Notes: generated by a model not told the origin, from the letters alone. A DNA stretch of 64,000 bases from Acanthosepion pharaonis (GCA_903632075.3 CAHIKZ030000387.1:112501-176500); one strand, 5' to 3'; positions 33,005-44,345 are shown, numbered from the stretch's first letter. Numbers and translations are program-made.

Positions 33005-34190
33005 ATCGGATTATTCAACCTATACATTGGAGCGATTATGGCAGAATTAGAAATCCTACCAGGATTCATTATTGGCGGTATACAATCTTAATAACATAAG
33101 ATATGCAAATGACACAGTGTTGAGAGCAGACACGGAAAAGAAACTATAAGAACTCCCACAGAAAGTGAAGGAAAGTGAGAAGAATGGACTAATAACAATT
33201 GCAAGAAGACATAATGCATGGTTGTTAGCAAAAGGGAACAGCCGAGCATGCAAATTACAAATTGGGGATACCAAAATCAAACAAGTACAAAAATGAAAAT
33301 ATCTGAGAAGTGTTTTAACAGGAGATGGAAAGAGCAACACTGAGATCCGAAAGTACATTGGGATAACGAAAGTGCCTTCCAAAAACTAAGCAAAGTATTA
33401 AGAAACAGAAAAAAATTGTTAGAAACAAAGAAAAGAGTACTGAACTGTTACATAATACCATTCTTCCCTATGGCAATGAATACTGAACAATCTCCTCACA
33501 GATGAAGTGGAGGCTTAAGGCGGTAGAAATGTGGTTCTACAGGAGATTGCTGAGGATGCCATAGACCGAATATGTGAATAACAACGAAGTTTTAGAAAAA
33601 ATAGAAACAAGAAGCAAACTTATACTTAACATTAGAAAGAAACATTTGAAATTGCTAAAGAACATAACGAGAAAAGAGGGCTTGGAAACTCTAATACTCG
33701 CAAGACAGATTGAAGGAAAGAGGGACAAAGGAAACCAATACATAACTTACTAGAGAGGTTGAGTAAATCGATGTCAGAACAGGGTTTAGAAATAATAAAA
33801 GAAATACATTTTTTCTTAAGAGCTACAAGAGACAGAATATTGTGGAGAGACATGACCGCCTATGACACGAGGGGGCGCGGTGCGCAAAGAAAAAGATAGA
33901 ATAAAGCATTATAATATGGATGGCGGAAATTTTTAAAAAAGACAAAAAATTTTAAGGGCAACAAAGGACAGGATGTTGTGGAGCGCCATGAATGCATACA
34001 CCCCGAGAGGACATGGCGCGTAAAGAAAAAGATAGAATAAAGCATTCTACTATGGATGGCGGAAAAAGTTTTAAAAAGACAAAATTTAGCTACAAAGGAC
34101 AGGAAATCTTGGAGGGCCATAAATGCCTACGTTTTTAGAGGACATACACAAAGAAGAAGAAGAAGAAGAAGAAGAAGCTGTTGATGAGCT
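33005..34190 (+). pseudogene. Non-LTR retrotransposon reverse transcriptase fragment
   Basis: With many frameshifts: LFNLYIGAIMAELE, GFIIGG, RYANDTVLRADTEKKL, AFQKLSKVLRNRKKLLETKK, RVLNCYIIPF, EMWFYRRLLRMP, NEVLEKIETRSKLILNIRKK. This is the palm-to-thumb part of an endonuclease/reverse-transcriptase LINE common in invertebrates. The catalytic YADD box reads YAND, losing one metal-binding Asp. The 3' end is tandemly repeated (see 33820). Confidence 0.75.
33820..34180 (+). repeat. Threefold tandem repeat at LINE 3' end with (AGA)n tail
   Basis: A ~131-base unit containing GCTACAAGAGACAGA, TTGTGGAGAGACATG, AAGATAGAATAAAGCATT and ATGGATGGCGGAAA starts at about 33823, 33953 and 34085. The last unit is short and ends in (AGA)n at 34150-34177, a likely retrotransposition tail. 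Confidence 0.8.
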
Positions 34191-35070
34191 ATTCAACGTC
34201 TAGGATGACCCCTTCTCATGCTCGATGCAGATCCTCTCCATAACATTTGGAAGAAGTAAAAAGATATGAGGAAGCAATGAATGGAAAAGATAATCCGGGC
34301 CTGAGTTTGGCCACGAAATTTTCAGTCTCTCCCCACAAAACATATCCTACCAATCAGAGGATCCGTCACCGAATTGTGATTGAAATTATTCCATTAACAC
34401 AATTAATTGATCTTGTTGACCGTTATTGTGTCTGGAAAGGTCAGCTTTGAGACAGCTATTAAGTCAAAAGTCGCAGACAGGTTGGTGTGAAGTTGTTGAG
34501 TTGAGGCTGGCGGTGCAATGTCCTAACAATATTTCAACCTTCTATCTATTTCTATCCAGAGGGAATTGTCCACGAAAAATGTGGACAATTCATTCGCCAC
34601 TCAAACCACTTCAGGCTAGTCGGACGTTTCCGTATTGGATATGAAGTATCTGGCTCACAGATATCTGTATGGGTCATGCAAGCACTACGATCCTACTTAG
34701 TTTTTAAATATGTGTTATCTACTTTTTTTCATAATGATTTTGACATTAAGCAGAGGGGGATAGTAAAATTGTCGAGTTACACTTTATTGCAACCAAGACT
34801 GACCTTTTATTACGCGGCAAGTGCGTTAGATAACAGGAATAATTAGTTAAAAAATGTTTCATTCGTTTTCGCCTTTTTAGGGATACGGTTGTTATTAAAG
34901 TCTCCGCATCACGATTTTATTGCGAACGAGGCTGTCCTTTGTAAACTAATGAAAACCTCTTTTTACATGTGTATTGAGCACTTTTTTTATACTTCTGATA
35001 CCGGGTTTAATTCAACTCTGACCACTAACATTTTATTATATAATATATTTATTATTCCAAGCTCATAGAA
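34190..35070. other. Unrecognised stretch with one hairpin
   Basis: A perfect 11-bp hairpin GAATTGTCCAC-GAAAAAT-GTGGACAATTC lies at 34563-34591. The open frames have no recognised family. Confidence 0.5.
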
Positions 35071-35290
35071 ACCACCTATGGTTCATACTGCGCCTATACT
35101 GAGCAGATTTTAGTTAAAGTCTCTAGGAAAGAGCGTGTTATCGAACGTGATCAACAATCTGAACAAGGCCATTAGATGACTTAACTTCGAACACAGCTAT
35201 CGACGCCTCCCAAAAGGTTCCATCTATCCAACCAGTGGTATGGTTTTCAGGTACATGCCGCACACTAGGATCAAACCTCCAGTCCAATAA
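35070..35290 (+). repeat. Interspersed repeat R3, copy 2
   Basis: Shares AACGTGATCAACAATCTGAA and GTGGTATGGTTTTCAGG with the copy at 14640-15005. Confidence 0.6.
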
Positions 35291-35319
35291 CATCATATAT
35301 ATATATATATATATAGCCT

Positions 35320-35515
35320 ATATTTAATCATTTTTTAAAAAATATGATTCCATCGCTACATAAGACTTCTCGAGTTTCAAAAACAGTAATTAAAAATTCA
35401 ATTTAATTATAGAAATTAAATTAAATGAAAGTGCCTAGTTCTGTTTCATCCTCAAGCGAATTTTGGAATAACAAATATTGAAAACCAATCATTTAATAAG
35501 GGGTGGGGTTCTCCA
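35320..35515 (-). repeat. PLE family 1 3'-end fragment, inverted
   Basis: The reverse complement matches 21695-21860: TTCGCTTGAGGATGAAACAG, TGTAGCGATGGAATCATA and ATAGGCT. It is preceded by a short (TA)n array at 35295-35318. Confidence 0.7.
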
Positions 35516-35990
35516 TTTCCATAGAAATTAATATTACGAAAGTATATGCTTATAAAGTTCCATAAATTTCAAACAAATACATTTTCATACCCAACCCAGT
35601 TCTGCGGAATCAGAATCAACGTTGAGTTTAAGCAAACGAATGAGCCAATTGGAGTAAAGTGCCATGTAGATTTAAATTTTTCCCACTTGGTACGAATGCA
35701 GCTATCGACTTGTTTTTTGGGGGGTTTTTTTGCATGCTAGTTAACATTCGTGGCAGCCAGCTATAGGCTCTCACTCTAGTCAGTAGAAAATGAAATAACA
35801 TGAAATCTGCCGTAGAAGCATGAAAAAATCGATTATTTCCACTATCGATGGGAGTTGGGAAATGCAAAGTCGGTCTTGGCCTTTCCGCTAACTTGGAGCA
35901 TGTGCATGTAAAGTTTGGTGCAAATCCGTCGAAAATTGCGGGCATGCATTCGTTACACACACATCCTGTCTTTTATAGATAGAGATTATA
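35516..35990. other. Unrecognised stretch
   Basis: No gene or repeat recognised. Confidence 0.45.
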
Positions 35991-35999
35991 TATTGTGTT

Positions 36000-36085
36000 T
36001 ATATATATACAATATATGATATATATATACAATATATTATATATATATATATACATATATATTATTAATATATCTATATTAATAA

Positions 36086-36142
<57 letters not shown>
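36000..36142. repeat. (TA)n(CA)n(TA)n arrays
   Basis: Imperfect TA array, perfect CA array, TA array. Confidence 0.95.
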
Positions 36143-36369
36143 GCATAATGAGAAGCCACGTATACTTTCTTAATATGTATATATAGAAAAAGTTTCAAAT
36201 TAAAAATTATAATATTTTATTTTATGAAAGTATTTATTTATTTTATATATATTTGATATTTCAAATTGTCCTCAATTTTTCATCAGAAATAACTGTTTGT
36301 TACAAATAAATTAAAATTACTGTTTGTTGGCAAGTAGCGTCCTTCGAGAGACGCGGACGTCACGTGATA

Positions 36370-36828
36370 TGGAACGTCACTGTTCAGATATTCCTAACTT
36401 AAATCTAACTGTCATAAATATTTTAAAAAATTTTTTTTACTATATCTAAAGAAATTGCTTAGCTATTGAAATATTTATAAAGATTTAAAACACCTAAGTC
36501 CCTATTCAACCCTAATTTATGTGTATTTAATTTTAAAATCCAATATGTTTCTTTTTTTTTCTGCGTGTGAATGCGGAAGTAAAATCGGAATCTATTAATA
36601 AACATTTGCAGTTTTCTAATGTGTGTCCTGATTGATTGTAGTGTTTAGCTATGGGGGAATAAGGGTTGTTTTGACGTATTGTTTGTTTATGGTTATTAAA
36701 ACGAAATCTAAAATTGTTTCCAGACTCACCAATATATCCACTATTAGGACATAAGTTGCAGAATAAATAATAGATTACGTTATGGGTATCGCAGGTGAGG
36801 TTACAAGAACCTCCAATTAGACAACAAG
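36370..36828 (-). pseudogene. PLE family 3: GIY-YIG endonuclease domain
   Basis: The minus strand reads VIYYLFCNLCPNSGYIGESG, NNFRFRFNNHKQTIRQNNPY, SPIAKHYNQSGHTLENCKC. This is a typical GIY-YIG nuclease: YLF...GYIGES, then R.R...H and a HxxxxxH-like stretch. The frame is open across ~95 codons, unusually intact for this window. The downstream C-terminal part becomes a Lys-rich run and decays. Confidence 0.8.
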
Positions 36829-36990
36829 ATCAAAGACATTTTCGATAAACCACCCATAAATGCAATGAAACAATCACCTAACTTATCAGCTATCCTCACC
36901 TCTACCAAATATCTAAACAATAGAAACCAAACAGGAAATTACAAATGTAACAAACCTCGTTGCTTAGTTTGCAAACATTTAGACATGTAA
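36829..36990 (+). pseudogene. PLE family 3: segment upstream of nuclease, inverted
   Basis: The plus strand reads DIFDKPPINAMKQSPNLSAI, LTSTKYLNNRNQTGNYKCNK, PRCLVCKHLD. This Cys-containing linker normally precedes the nuclease on the same strand. Here it lies on the opposite strand, with the junction at about 36828. Confidence 0.65.
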
Positions 36991-37159
36991 AAGTATTAAA
37001 ACAGAAGATGACAGGTTAATTGATTTAACCAGAATTAAAAAAAATACTTTAGAAGAGAGCTTTTCCTACGAATGCATGCTATCATAAGTTGGTTTCGTTT
37101 GTTCAGTAGGTTGGTGTTATTTATTTGAGGATGACTCGTTTCTCTAATAAACAAAGGTT

Positions 37160-38920
37160 ACATTTTTCGCCTCAACCGGTAAAGTATGCGGTTTTAGCGA
37201 TGAAATTATAAATTACTACCGTTTTGTAATTATCTGTTTTAATTTCCTGGTAAAATTTTGAGAGTTCTGTGGCATTTGAATATTGCTTATTGGTCAGTGT
37301 CAGTTTACAATTGTAATAACGTATTTTCCAATGGTTGGCAGTGGACCCAAAATAAAATTTACTCTCACCATTATGCTCAACTCTAACCTTATGAATAACG
37401 CCTTTATTCATACATTTATGATTTACTGGACAGGTACTGTTTTTCGGCAATTACACTTTTTGTCTGTATTAATATTGTTATTAGGTTGTTTAAATATTTG
37501 TTTAATGTTATATTATTATGTTGTGCTATATATTGTTCGAGGTTTTTGGTGCAGCTGCAGCTAATTTTAATGTTGTTCTAGTTGGAGATTTTGTTGAGCA
37601 ATGGTATATGGCTGAAATGTTTATGCATTAAATTAAGGAAAATTTTACCTATATTGTTTTTGACATTTTTGTTAAATAGTGGTTTAAATCAAATTATGTT
37701 GCGTTTTCTATTCTTACGTTGATTGTTGGCATTCTTATTATTGTCTATGTTTTCTAGTTTATCTTTGTGTTTACTTTTTTCTAGTGCATTTACATATTTA
37801 GTTTAATATTTGTCAAAAATAATTTTGTTGCTAGAATTAGTTGAGAGTCTGTATGGCACAGATTTGTGCATGTTGTTTAAAATTCCTGGAGAGTGTGTGG
37901 ATTTTTTGCTAATGTATTTCTGGTTTATAAATCTATTTAATATAAGGCATGTATATTCCTTTGGCAAGGTCGAAAGTAGTGTCCAGAAAGTTGCTCATCT
38001 TGGCATTGGTGTTAGTGGTGATATTTAGTTCATGATCCTTGAAGAATCTGATAACATGTTCTTTAATCCGATATGTTTGTTGTGGGTTGGTGTTACGTAG
38101 GAGGATAACACTGTAGTCTCTGTACAGACCAGTGTTCTTGCTATTTCAAGTCTGTCTCCATAGACGCCGTATGTCAACCAGTTCACATGCTTCTTAAGAA
38201 TAGAACGCTCCCATCGGGTTGTCTTTTTTGGTCCACATAGAGACATCGTGATATAAGATGGATTTCTGGGCACGCCTAATGATGTTACTTTCCTAATCAG
38301 TGATGGTGCAATCATTCGTGGCCTGTTTTATAGTCGCCATTAGCGGGTCTTCTGTGATCGACGGGTGGAAATTAGAGATGTCACATTGTATAAAGGTGTA
38401 TTAGTTTTTCTTTTTTTTTATTTTAGAGAACCAATTTATGGCATCCTTTGTATTCTTCCATTGGTTGATCCCTGTGGCATTCTTAGCCTATGTGCAGGTC
38501 CGTTCTAGTATATATCCTTGCTGATTTTGCCAGTCTTATATTCCGAAGGGTTAAGCCAATCGGGAATGCGAGTTATTGGGGGAAATTATCTTTATAGTCC
38601 TTAACCGTAACGAAGGCTTTCTGCTTGTGTAGTTTATGCCCTCTATCGTCCATCTTAAGTTTGTTGGTTGTAATTTATACCTCGTTTTTAATGTCATTTT
38701 CCCTTTCTGCTGGGGATTTATTGCATATTTTATTAACCTCTTTACAGATAGCGTTGTGGCAATCAACGACGTTGAAGTAACAGTGATTGCCTGTTTTATC
38801 AGACTTGATAATGATTTTGTTGATTTTACAGATATTGGCAACATCTTTTTTAATATTCCTCTGAAGATCGTTTTATTTGGTGATGTATTTAATTCTATTT
38901 ACTACAGAGAATAAATCTAT
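37160..38920 (-). pseudogene. PLE family 4: reverse transcriptase and GIY-YIG endonuclease, decayed
   Basis: Minus-strand order from 38920: AITVTSTSLIATTLSV (N-terminal), AFVTV-like RKPSLRLRTIK region, IQCDISNFHPSITEDPL (motif A, DxxNFxPSI type), TGLYRDYSVILLRNTNPQQT (YRDD box, second Asp replaced by Tyr), SNFLDTTFDLAKG, then at the end CPVNHKCMNKGVIHKVRVEH, FYFGSTANHWKIRYYNCKLT, ATELSKFYQEIK. This is the longest PLE in the window and has both enzymatic domains. Several stops and frameshifts and the YRDY change make it dead. Confidence 0.8.
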
Positions 38921-38934
38921 ATACACGGTGTACA

Positions 38935-39281
38935 TAAATTTCGTGCGCACTTTAAAAACTTTATTTGTATTTGCGATAGAAATAATCTGAAAAAAATGTT
39001 ATAAAGTTTAATGTACCTAGTTTTAAGTATAGTTAAAATAACTAATGTCATTTCAGGCATTACTGTAAATCAGTTGGCAAATATTTTCCGTCAACTGCAA
39101 AATCGTATTACCCTTTGTATCGCTAATGATGGAGGACATGTGGAAACTTAAATAAAATTTCAATAAAACCTTAAAAAATATAGATTTACTTCTTTCTAAT
39201 CCTTTTTACAAATTATTTCTATCGCAAATACAAATAAAGTTATGAATTTTTTAAAGTGCACACGAACTTTATGGACACTCT
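38935..39281 (+). mobile_element. Miniature mariner-derived element with ~65-bp inverted repeats
   Basis: The left end CACGGTGTACATAAATTTCG is the reverse complement of the right end CGAACTTTATGGACACTCTG with few changes. Both continue through TGCACTTTAAAAA and TATTTGTATTTGCGATAGAA. The interior encodes a decayed QLQNRITLCIANDGGHVET, like the last residues of some mariner transposases. It is therefore an internally deleted mariner that kept the 3' coding end. Confidence 0.75.
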
Positions 39282-39302
39282 GTTGAGTGTACGAGAGTAA
39301 GA

Positions 39303-39362
39303 CAAAAATTATCCGCACTATTGTTTACAGATATGTTATGGCGGAAGTACGGATAATTTTTT
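39303..39362. other. Small foldback
   Basis: AAAAATTATCCGCAC (~39304) and GTACGGATAATTTTT (~39347) form a 13 of 15-bp stem around ~28 bases. Confidence 0.6.
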
Positions 39363-39370
39363 TACCCTCT

Positions 39371-39372
39371 TA

Positions 39373-39453
<81 letters not shown>
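39371..39453. repeat. (CT)n(TA)n microsatellite
   Basis: CT repeats changing to TA repeats. Confidence 0.95.
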
Positions 39454-39455
<2 letters not shown>

Positions 39456-39544
39456 TGCATTTCTAACTTCCCAGCTTATCTACCCAAGTATCTCAGTCTA
39501 TGGTAACTATCACATTCGTATCATATCTCTTCACACATAAAAAC

Positions 39545-39779
39545 ATATTTTTTATCTGTGTACATATGTCTGTGCGTATATGTGTGTATATGTGTGTGTA
39601 TATGTGTGTGCGTGTGTGTGCGTGTGTGTATGTTAAGACGTGATCGGAAATGAAATGTCTGTAGTTGATCAGAAAAATTGTTTACTCCCGAGCGAAGCAC
39701 GTGTTTATGTGAAGACAGATTCCGGTGAACAGCTTCCGTTTGCATTCAAACAATATGAAAGACATTGGGAAATGAGCCC

Positions 39780-39846
<67 letters not shown>
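39545..39846. repeat. TG-rich arrays at 39580-39630 and (TA)n(TG)n at 39780-39846
   Basis: Imperfect TGTGTA array, then a compound TA/TG array. 39640-39779 between them is unrecognised. Confidence 0.85.
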
Positions 39847-39849
<3 letters not shown>

Positions 39850-39968
39850 GATATGCTGATATGTCTAGTGCATGTCAAACCAGAAGACAAGGTTCCAACA
39901 TTGTTTATTATTTCTACTTATTATTTTTATTCCCTTAGGAATTGGTCTAATCTTTTCGCACTTTTCCT

Positions 39969-39969
39969 C

Positions 39970-40015
<46 letters not shown>

Positions 40016-40104
40016 TATTTCCTTTGATTTCTGGCGTTTACATTTCTTTCCGGGTCCCGCCCAGGGACCTAAGGTTAGAAATGGCATCATAACACTTTCC
40101 ACTG

Positions 40105-40162
<58 letters not shown>

Positions 40163-40565
40163 CATAGATAAAGCCCTTCGTAAAGTGTGGGCTGTACTTC
40201 AGGGAACAATTTTTTGTATTACTTTGAGGCATAGACTTCCAGGAATCCCTTCAATTAGTCTACTGGAATCTTTTCCAACCAGTCCTAGTGCTCCAATTAC
40301 AACAGGGATTGTTGATGTTCCCATACGCCATATTTTCGAGATTTCTATTTCAAGGTCCTTGTATTTTGATAGCTTTTTGAAGATCTTCAAAGATACATTG
40401 CAGTCTGTAGGGACTGCCATATCAGTAAGGAGGCACATTTTTTATGTGTCTTCTCTGATAACAATATCTGCGCGGTTGGCTTTGATTGTTCTGTCAGTGT
40501 GTATTGTGTAGTCCCATAGAATTGTAACAGGTCCTATCTCCGTAACTGGGTCTGGGTGGTGTTCA
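39969..40565 (-). pseudogene. 5'-truncated LINE tail, restriction-like-endonuclease type (copy 1)
   Basis: Minus strand: MCLLTDMAVPTDCNVSLKIF, KKLSKYKDLEIEISKIWRMG, TSTIPVVIGALGLVGKDSSR, LIEGIPGSLCLKVIQKIV. This conserved C-terminal module (xxLIDMxxPxDxNV...KYKDLxxEIxxIWxxxxxxIPVVIGALG) is widespread in invertebrate LINEs and resembles a PD-(D/E)XK-type nuclease. The 3' end is an (AAT)n tail (39975-40013 as ATT). The 5' end stops in another (ATT)(AGT)n array at ~40565. A (TA)n array lies in the 3' UTR at 40110-40161. Confidence 0.75.
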
Positions 40566-40574
40566 TATTATTAT

Positions 40575-40606
<32 letters not shown>

Positions 40607-40610
40607 TTAA
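40566..40610. repeat. (ATT)n(AGT)n microsatellite
   Basis: Trinucleotide array at the 5' truncation point of the LINE tail. Confidence 0.9.
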
Positions 40611-41119
40611 ATCCGTTTTGTCATTCACATCAGTGCTTTCTACCAGTGTAAAACAAAATTTAAAATTTCCACTTATCATCCACCCCATCCTCACCCTCCG
40701 CCTCCATGATTCCCCCACCCCGGCATGCTGGTGTCTGCGACCAGGAAATAACGTTGGTAATGAAAAAAGGGTGATAAGTCCTGAAAACTTTTAGTTCTTA
40801 CTTGTAAATTCTAGATGAATTTTCGAAACATTTTGCAATAGAAATTATTAAAAACTTATGGATTTCGAAGCAAGTCAAAGCATAAAAGACATATCCATTC
40901 TGCAGGACGGTTTTTACCAAATTCTTTCTAATGGTTATTTCAACAAAGAACTTTTTTCATAGATGCTAAAGCATAAAACAATTTCAGTTCTAAAAGGTAT
41001 TAAACCTTTAATATCCACCATAAAATGTGTCATTAATTATTAAAACTAAAATAAAATTTCGTTATTAATCACAGTTTTACAAAAAAAAAATGAATCCGTT
41101 GTTAATTGTTGTTGGTTTA
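40611..41119. other. Unrecognised stretch
   Basis: No gene or repeat recognised. Confidence 0.45.
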
Positions 41120-41146
41120 ATATATATATATATATATTTGTTGGTT

Positions 41147-41211
<65 letters not shown>

Positions 41212-41220
41212 GTTTAATAT
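41120..41220. repeat. (TA)n with duplicated GTTGTTGGTTTAATATA flank
   Basis: TGTTGGTTTAATATAT occurs at ~41110 and ~41204, with TTGTTGGTTCAATATAT at ~41139, so the array has been duplicated with its flank. Confidence 0.85.
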
Positions 41221-41590
41221 ATTTTTTGTATGAATGATACATGTAATATAAATTGAACTGCACCACATATTTGATTTAAAAGATCTGATCCGACATGCAA
41301 ATTTTCGGGATAACAGCTGCGACATTACTCTATTTATTGAACAATTTAGTTCATGCCACACTGACTGATAAACTCCTAAAACAAAAATATTCTTAAATTA
41401 CCATATTAGTAAAAAAAACGCACTCTCTTAAATTTTCACAAATAATTCAACCTTAGCGTTGCGACTGCACGCTCCAAAATGTTTTATCCGTTCATAATAA
41501 TACATTTATAAAAAAAACTTATTTCGATTCGCATTTAATTTTTCGTGTCCGCTATTACCTGGATTTACTAAAACAAAATAATTTCCATGT

Positions 41591-41624
41591 CTGAGGATGG
41601 CTGAATGTACAGCCGAAAGTACTG
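41591..41624 (+). ncRNA. Hammerhead-ribozyme-like core
   Basis: CTGAGGA (exact CTGANGA fit), stem II GGCT-GAATGTAC-AGCC, GAAA, AGTACT palindrome, then G. G at the cleavage position breaks the NUH rule, so this copy should not cleave efficiently. Confidence 0.5.
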
Positions 41625-41746
41625 GCAGATTAAAGAAAAGACCTTATACAACTTGAAGTTATTAAAAACAATTTGTTTGCGAAGAAGCTTTTTCGCCATT
41701 TATATCTTTAACTTTACTAATCTACTTTTTGTATTAATGATTCATG

Positions 41747-41772
41747 TATATATATATATATATATATATATA
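41747..41772. repeat. (TA)n microsatellite
   Basis: Short TA array. Confidence 0.9.
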
Positions 41773-41879
41773 CTGTTTATACGTTATTTTTATAGATGTA
41801 ATTGATTTAAGTACCGTTGTCTAAGAAATGTTTTTAGCCAGGAGAAATAAACTACATCCAATTTCATAATTTAATTACG

Positions 41880-42400
41880 CAATCCCAAGTGAACATAGAT
41901 AAACAGTATTTGGAACTAGTATGGAGTAGGTCCCCCATTTGCTAGTTTCAGTACTTGTATTCGATTTTTCATGGATTTGATCAAGTTCTCAACAATCGTC
42001 TGATCGATATTTTGCCACTCCTTCAGCAATGTTTCTTTAAGGGTTACCAACTGATGTGATTTTGGTTGCACGCTCTTGAAGTTTTCAGTCAAGGTGCTGC
42101 CAAACGTGCTCTATTGGATCCATCCTAGGACATTGGGCCACCCATGGCAGTGACTTGATTCCTTGCAATTCCTTCCAGGCCTTTGCTACTTTGCTTGTAC
42201 AACATAGAGCTTCGTCTTTTTGAAAAAAGACATTCTTGTCAATCTGATTGGTTTCAAATAGTGGGAATAGTCCTTTCTCTAATATTTGGACCATTCAACT
42301 GCTTGTCAACAAGAATCAGCTCAGATTTCCCTCCAAACCAGACATCTCTTAAGCAACTCTTATGAACAAAGTAGGATTGATTTACTAAGCGTCCCTTGGA
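41880..42400 (-). pseudogene. Tc1-like transposase C-terminal half
   Basis: Minus strand 42294-42085: NVFFQKDEALCCTSKVAKAW, KELQGIKSLPWVAQCPRMDP, IEHVWQHLD. It then continues in another frame with LKETLLKEWQNIDQTI, MKNRIQVLKLANGG. The FFQKDxA block carries the second catalytic Asp, and DPIEHVW the third acidic residue. The first Asp and the DNA-binding region are not found. It belongs to a different Tc1 subfamily from the relics at 6.4 and 32.6 kb. Confidence 0.8.
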
Positions 42401-42426
42401 TGATTTACTAGGCCGTAAATATCGAG

Positions 42427-42621
42427 CACCCAGTGAGGACTAAACCCACTCGTAAGGGATCTACCGAGACAAGCTTACTAGCAACTAAATCATGATAAAG
42501 TTCCCAAACATCCAATTCATAGTGATTTTAATAGCCGTGGCTTAGATATGATAAAATGTTGCAAATATGGAAAAGCCAGTGAGGATAAAACTCACTACGT
42601 AATTAATCTAGCGAGACAAGC
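42427..42621 (+). repeat. Degenerate direct repeat (~147-base spacing)
   Basis: CCCAGTGAGGACTAAACCCA...CGAGACAAGC at 42428-42474 and CCAGTGAGGATAAAACTCAC...CGAGACAAGC at 42575-42621 are diverged copies of one unit. Confidence 0.7.
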
Positions 42622-42889
42622 AAGTGTCTATTATAACCAAAGTATTATCCTGACTTAAAATCTATTAAATATATATCTATGCCTCAAAATCTTTTTTCAG
42701 TGAAGTCTGATCGGATATCCCAAAAGAAAAAATAGCAGATCTTGTCAACTTTGAAAATTTCTTCTCGCAATGTTAGGAAAAATGATACCATGATTAATGA
42801 GGCGCTGATATATAAATAAATTAATAAATTCTCATTTAAAAACGGTACCATAAACAATTGAAACCGGGCGTCCACATGATTAACGTAAA
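42622..42889. other. Unrecognised stretch
   Basis: No gene recognised. The minus-strand open frame 42684-42935 lacks family features. Confidence 0.4.
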
Positions 42890-43240
42890 TCCCGTTTTGT
42901 ACACTATTTACATTATTCGGACACTCATTATACATGGCACGTGGAACTAGAACAGTCTACCCCAGTGAGCAAAATAAAGGTTTCAGTTCGACATTCCAAC
43001 CACCTGAAGGAGGCCGGAGAGTACAACGGCCGAAACGTTGCAATAAATATGGTGACAAAAATAAGAACAATAGTCCGAATAATGTAAATAGTGTATATAA
43101 TACCTCATCTCAGAAATATAGACAGATGCTGAAAGAGCGAAACGTTGTAATAAATATGGCGACAAAGATGAGGACAATAGTCCGAATAATGTAAATAGTG
43201 TACATAATACCTCATCTCAGAAATATAGACAGATCCCGTT
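42890..43240 (+). repeat. SINE with hammerhead-like core (family A), copy 2, tail duplicated
   Basis: GGCACGTGGAACTAGAAC, CGACATTCCAACCAC, core at 43004-43039, then AATAAATATGGTGACAAAA and a tail. The tail plus a shortened core (43129-43146) is repeated once, ~107 bases apart. 42897-42922 is an inverted piece of the tail (ACACTATTTACATTATTCGG). The tRNA-like head is missing. Confidence 0.65.
43004..43039 (+). ncRNA. Hammerhead-like core in SINE family A
   Basis: CTGAAGG (last A of CTGANGA changed), stem II GGCC-GGAGAGTACAAC-GGCC, perfect 4 bp, GAAA, ACGT palindrome, T. The second tandem copy has lost stem II. Confidence 0.45.
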
Positions 43241-44230
43241 TTGTCTCGCAAATGTAGATTTTGTTGAAACAAAATTCATTTTTTTCTGAAGACACTGATT
43301 TCTTAGCGAAAAATGTCAAAATAAAGGTTCACAAATTTTCTTATATATTTATTATATTTAGACAATGACTTTAAAATGTAATGATTATCTCCTTTCCTTC
43401 ATTTTATAAACCATCCACACCACACGCACAACACACACACGTAATGATTCAACCGAATGTTTTTTACAAGATAAAAACTACAATACACATTAACTCCCAA
43501 TAAAAAAGTTAATCACCAAAAACATGCAGACATATTCAAGACCCTCCACACACACACAAAAAAAATGTCACTAATGCGCAGTCGCACAGACATGCGTTAT
43601 GTGACAATCAAGAAGCAGAATGTGCAGAGGCAAACAAGTCTAAATTTATCGTGCAAATTTGATCGCTACATACTGTGACATTCTCCTGCATTGGAAAACA
43701 CGAATAGTCATGTATTAGTTCAATCGTGAAAAGTCACCCGGCTATTTGACCTAGCACCGATTCACGCTTCATAGAAAAACTACAACTACAATACATGCAG
43801 ATTGTCACCTGAATGCCATGATGCGGTGAGCATCTTCGTGTGGAGGTAAATGTCTGTATGCACATATACATTCTGAACATGCGCGTCTAACTCTGTGTAT
43901 ATGTGTGTATACAGGTGTACCTCATTGTATGAAGATTCCATTATTAGCCTAGACTTGTACAGGGCTAACTTACAAGAGTATGTTTGCCGCCAATTTATTC
44001 AAATTGGAGATTACCTGCTTCCTTTGGAAATATGTATTTGAAATACTAGATAATTAATTTGCATGAGAAATACACATTAGCATCTCTGAAATATAAACAA
44101 CTACTTTAGCCATTGAATAGGCTTTGAACGTTTTTCTATGTATGCCTGTATGTGATTGTGCACGCTCGTTAGTGTGTTCATGTGTGTGTTGGAATTCATG
44201 TGTGAATGTGTCAATGTTCATGTAACCATA
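43241..44230. other. Unrecognised stretch
   Basis: About 1 kb with CA-rich spots near 43420 and 43545. No gene, RNA or known repeat. Confidence 0.5.
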
Positions 44231-44239
44231 CGCGCGTAT

Positions 44240-44345
44240 ATATATGTGTGTGTGTGTGTTCGGTCATGTGTATATATATTCTTGTAAGCAGTTTTCGTAT
44301 TCTATTGAAGGAGAAAGTAACTCCTGATATACAAACATAGTTCAC

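Noticed and set aside
33056..33853. Minus-strand open frames of 68-108 codons
   Set aside because: Shadows of the LINE reverse transcriptase read on the plus strand.
34563..34591. Hairpin as a bacterial-type terminator
   Set aside because: The window is clearly eukaryotic and no T run follows; it is only a stem-loop.
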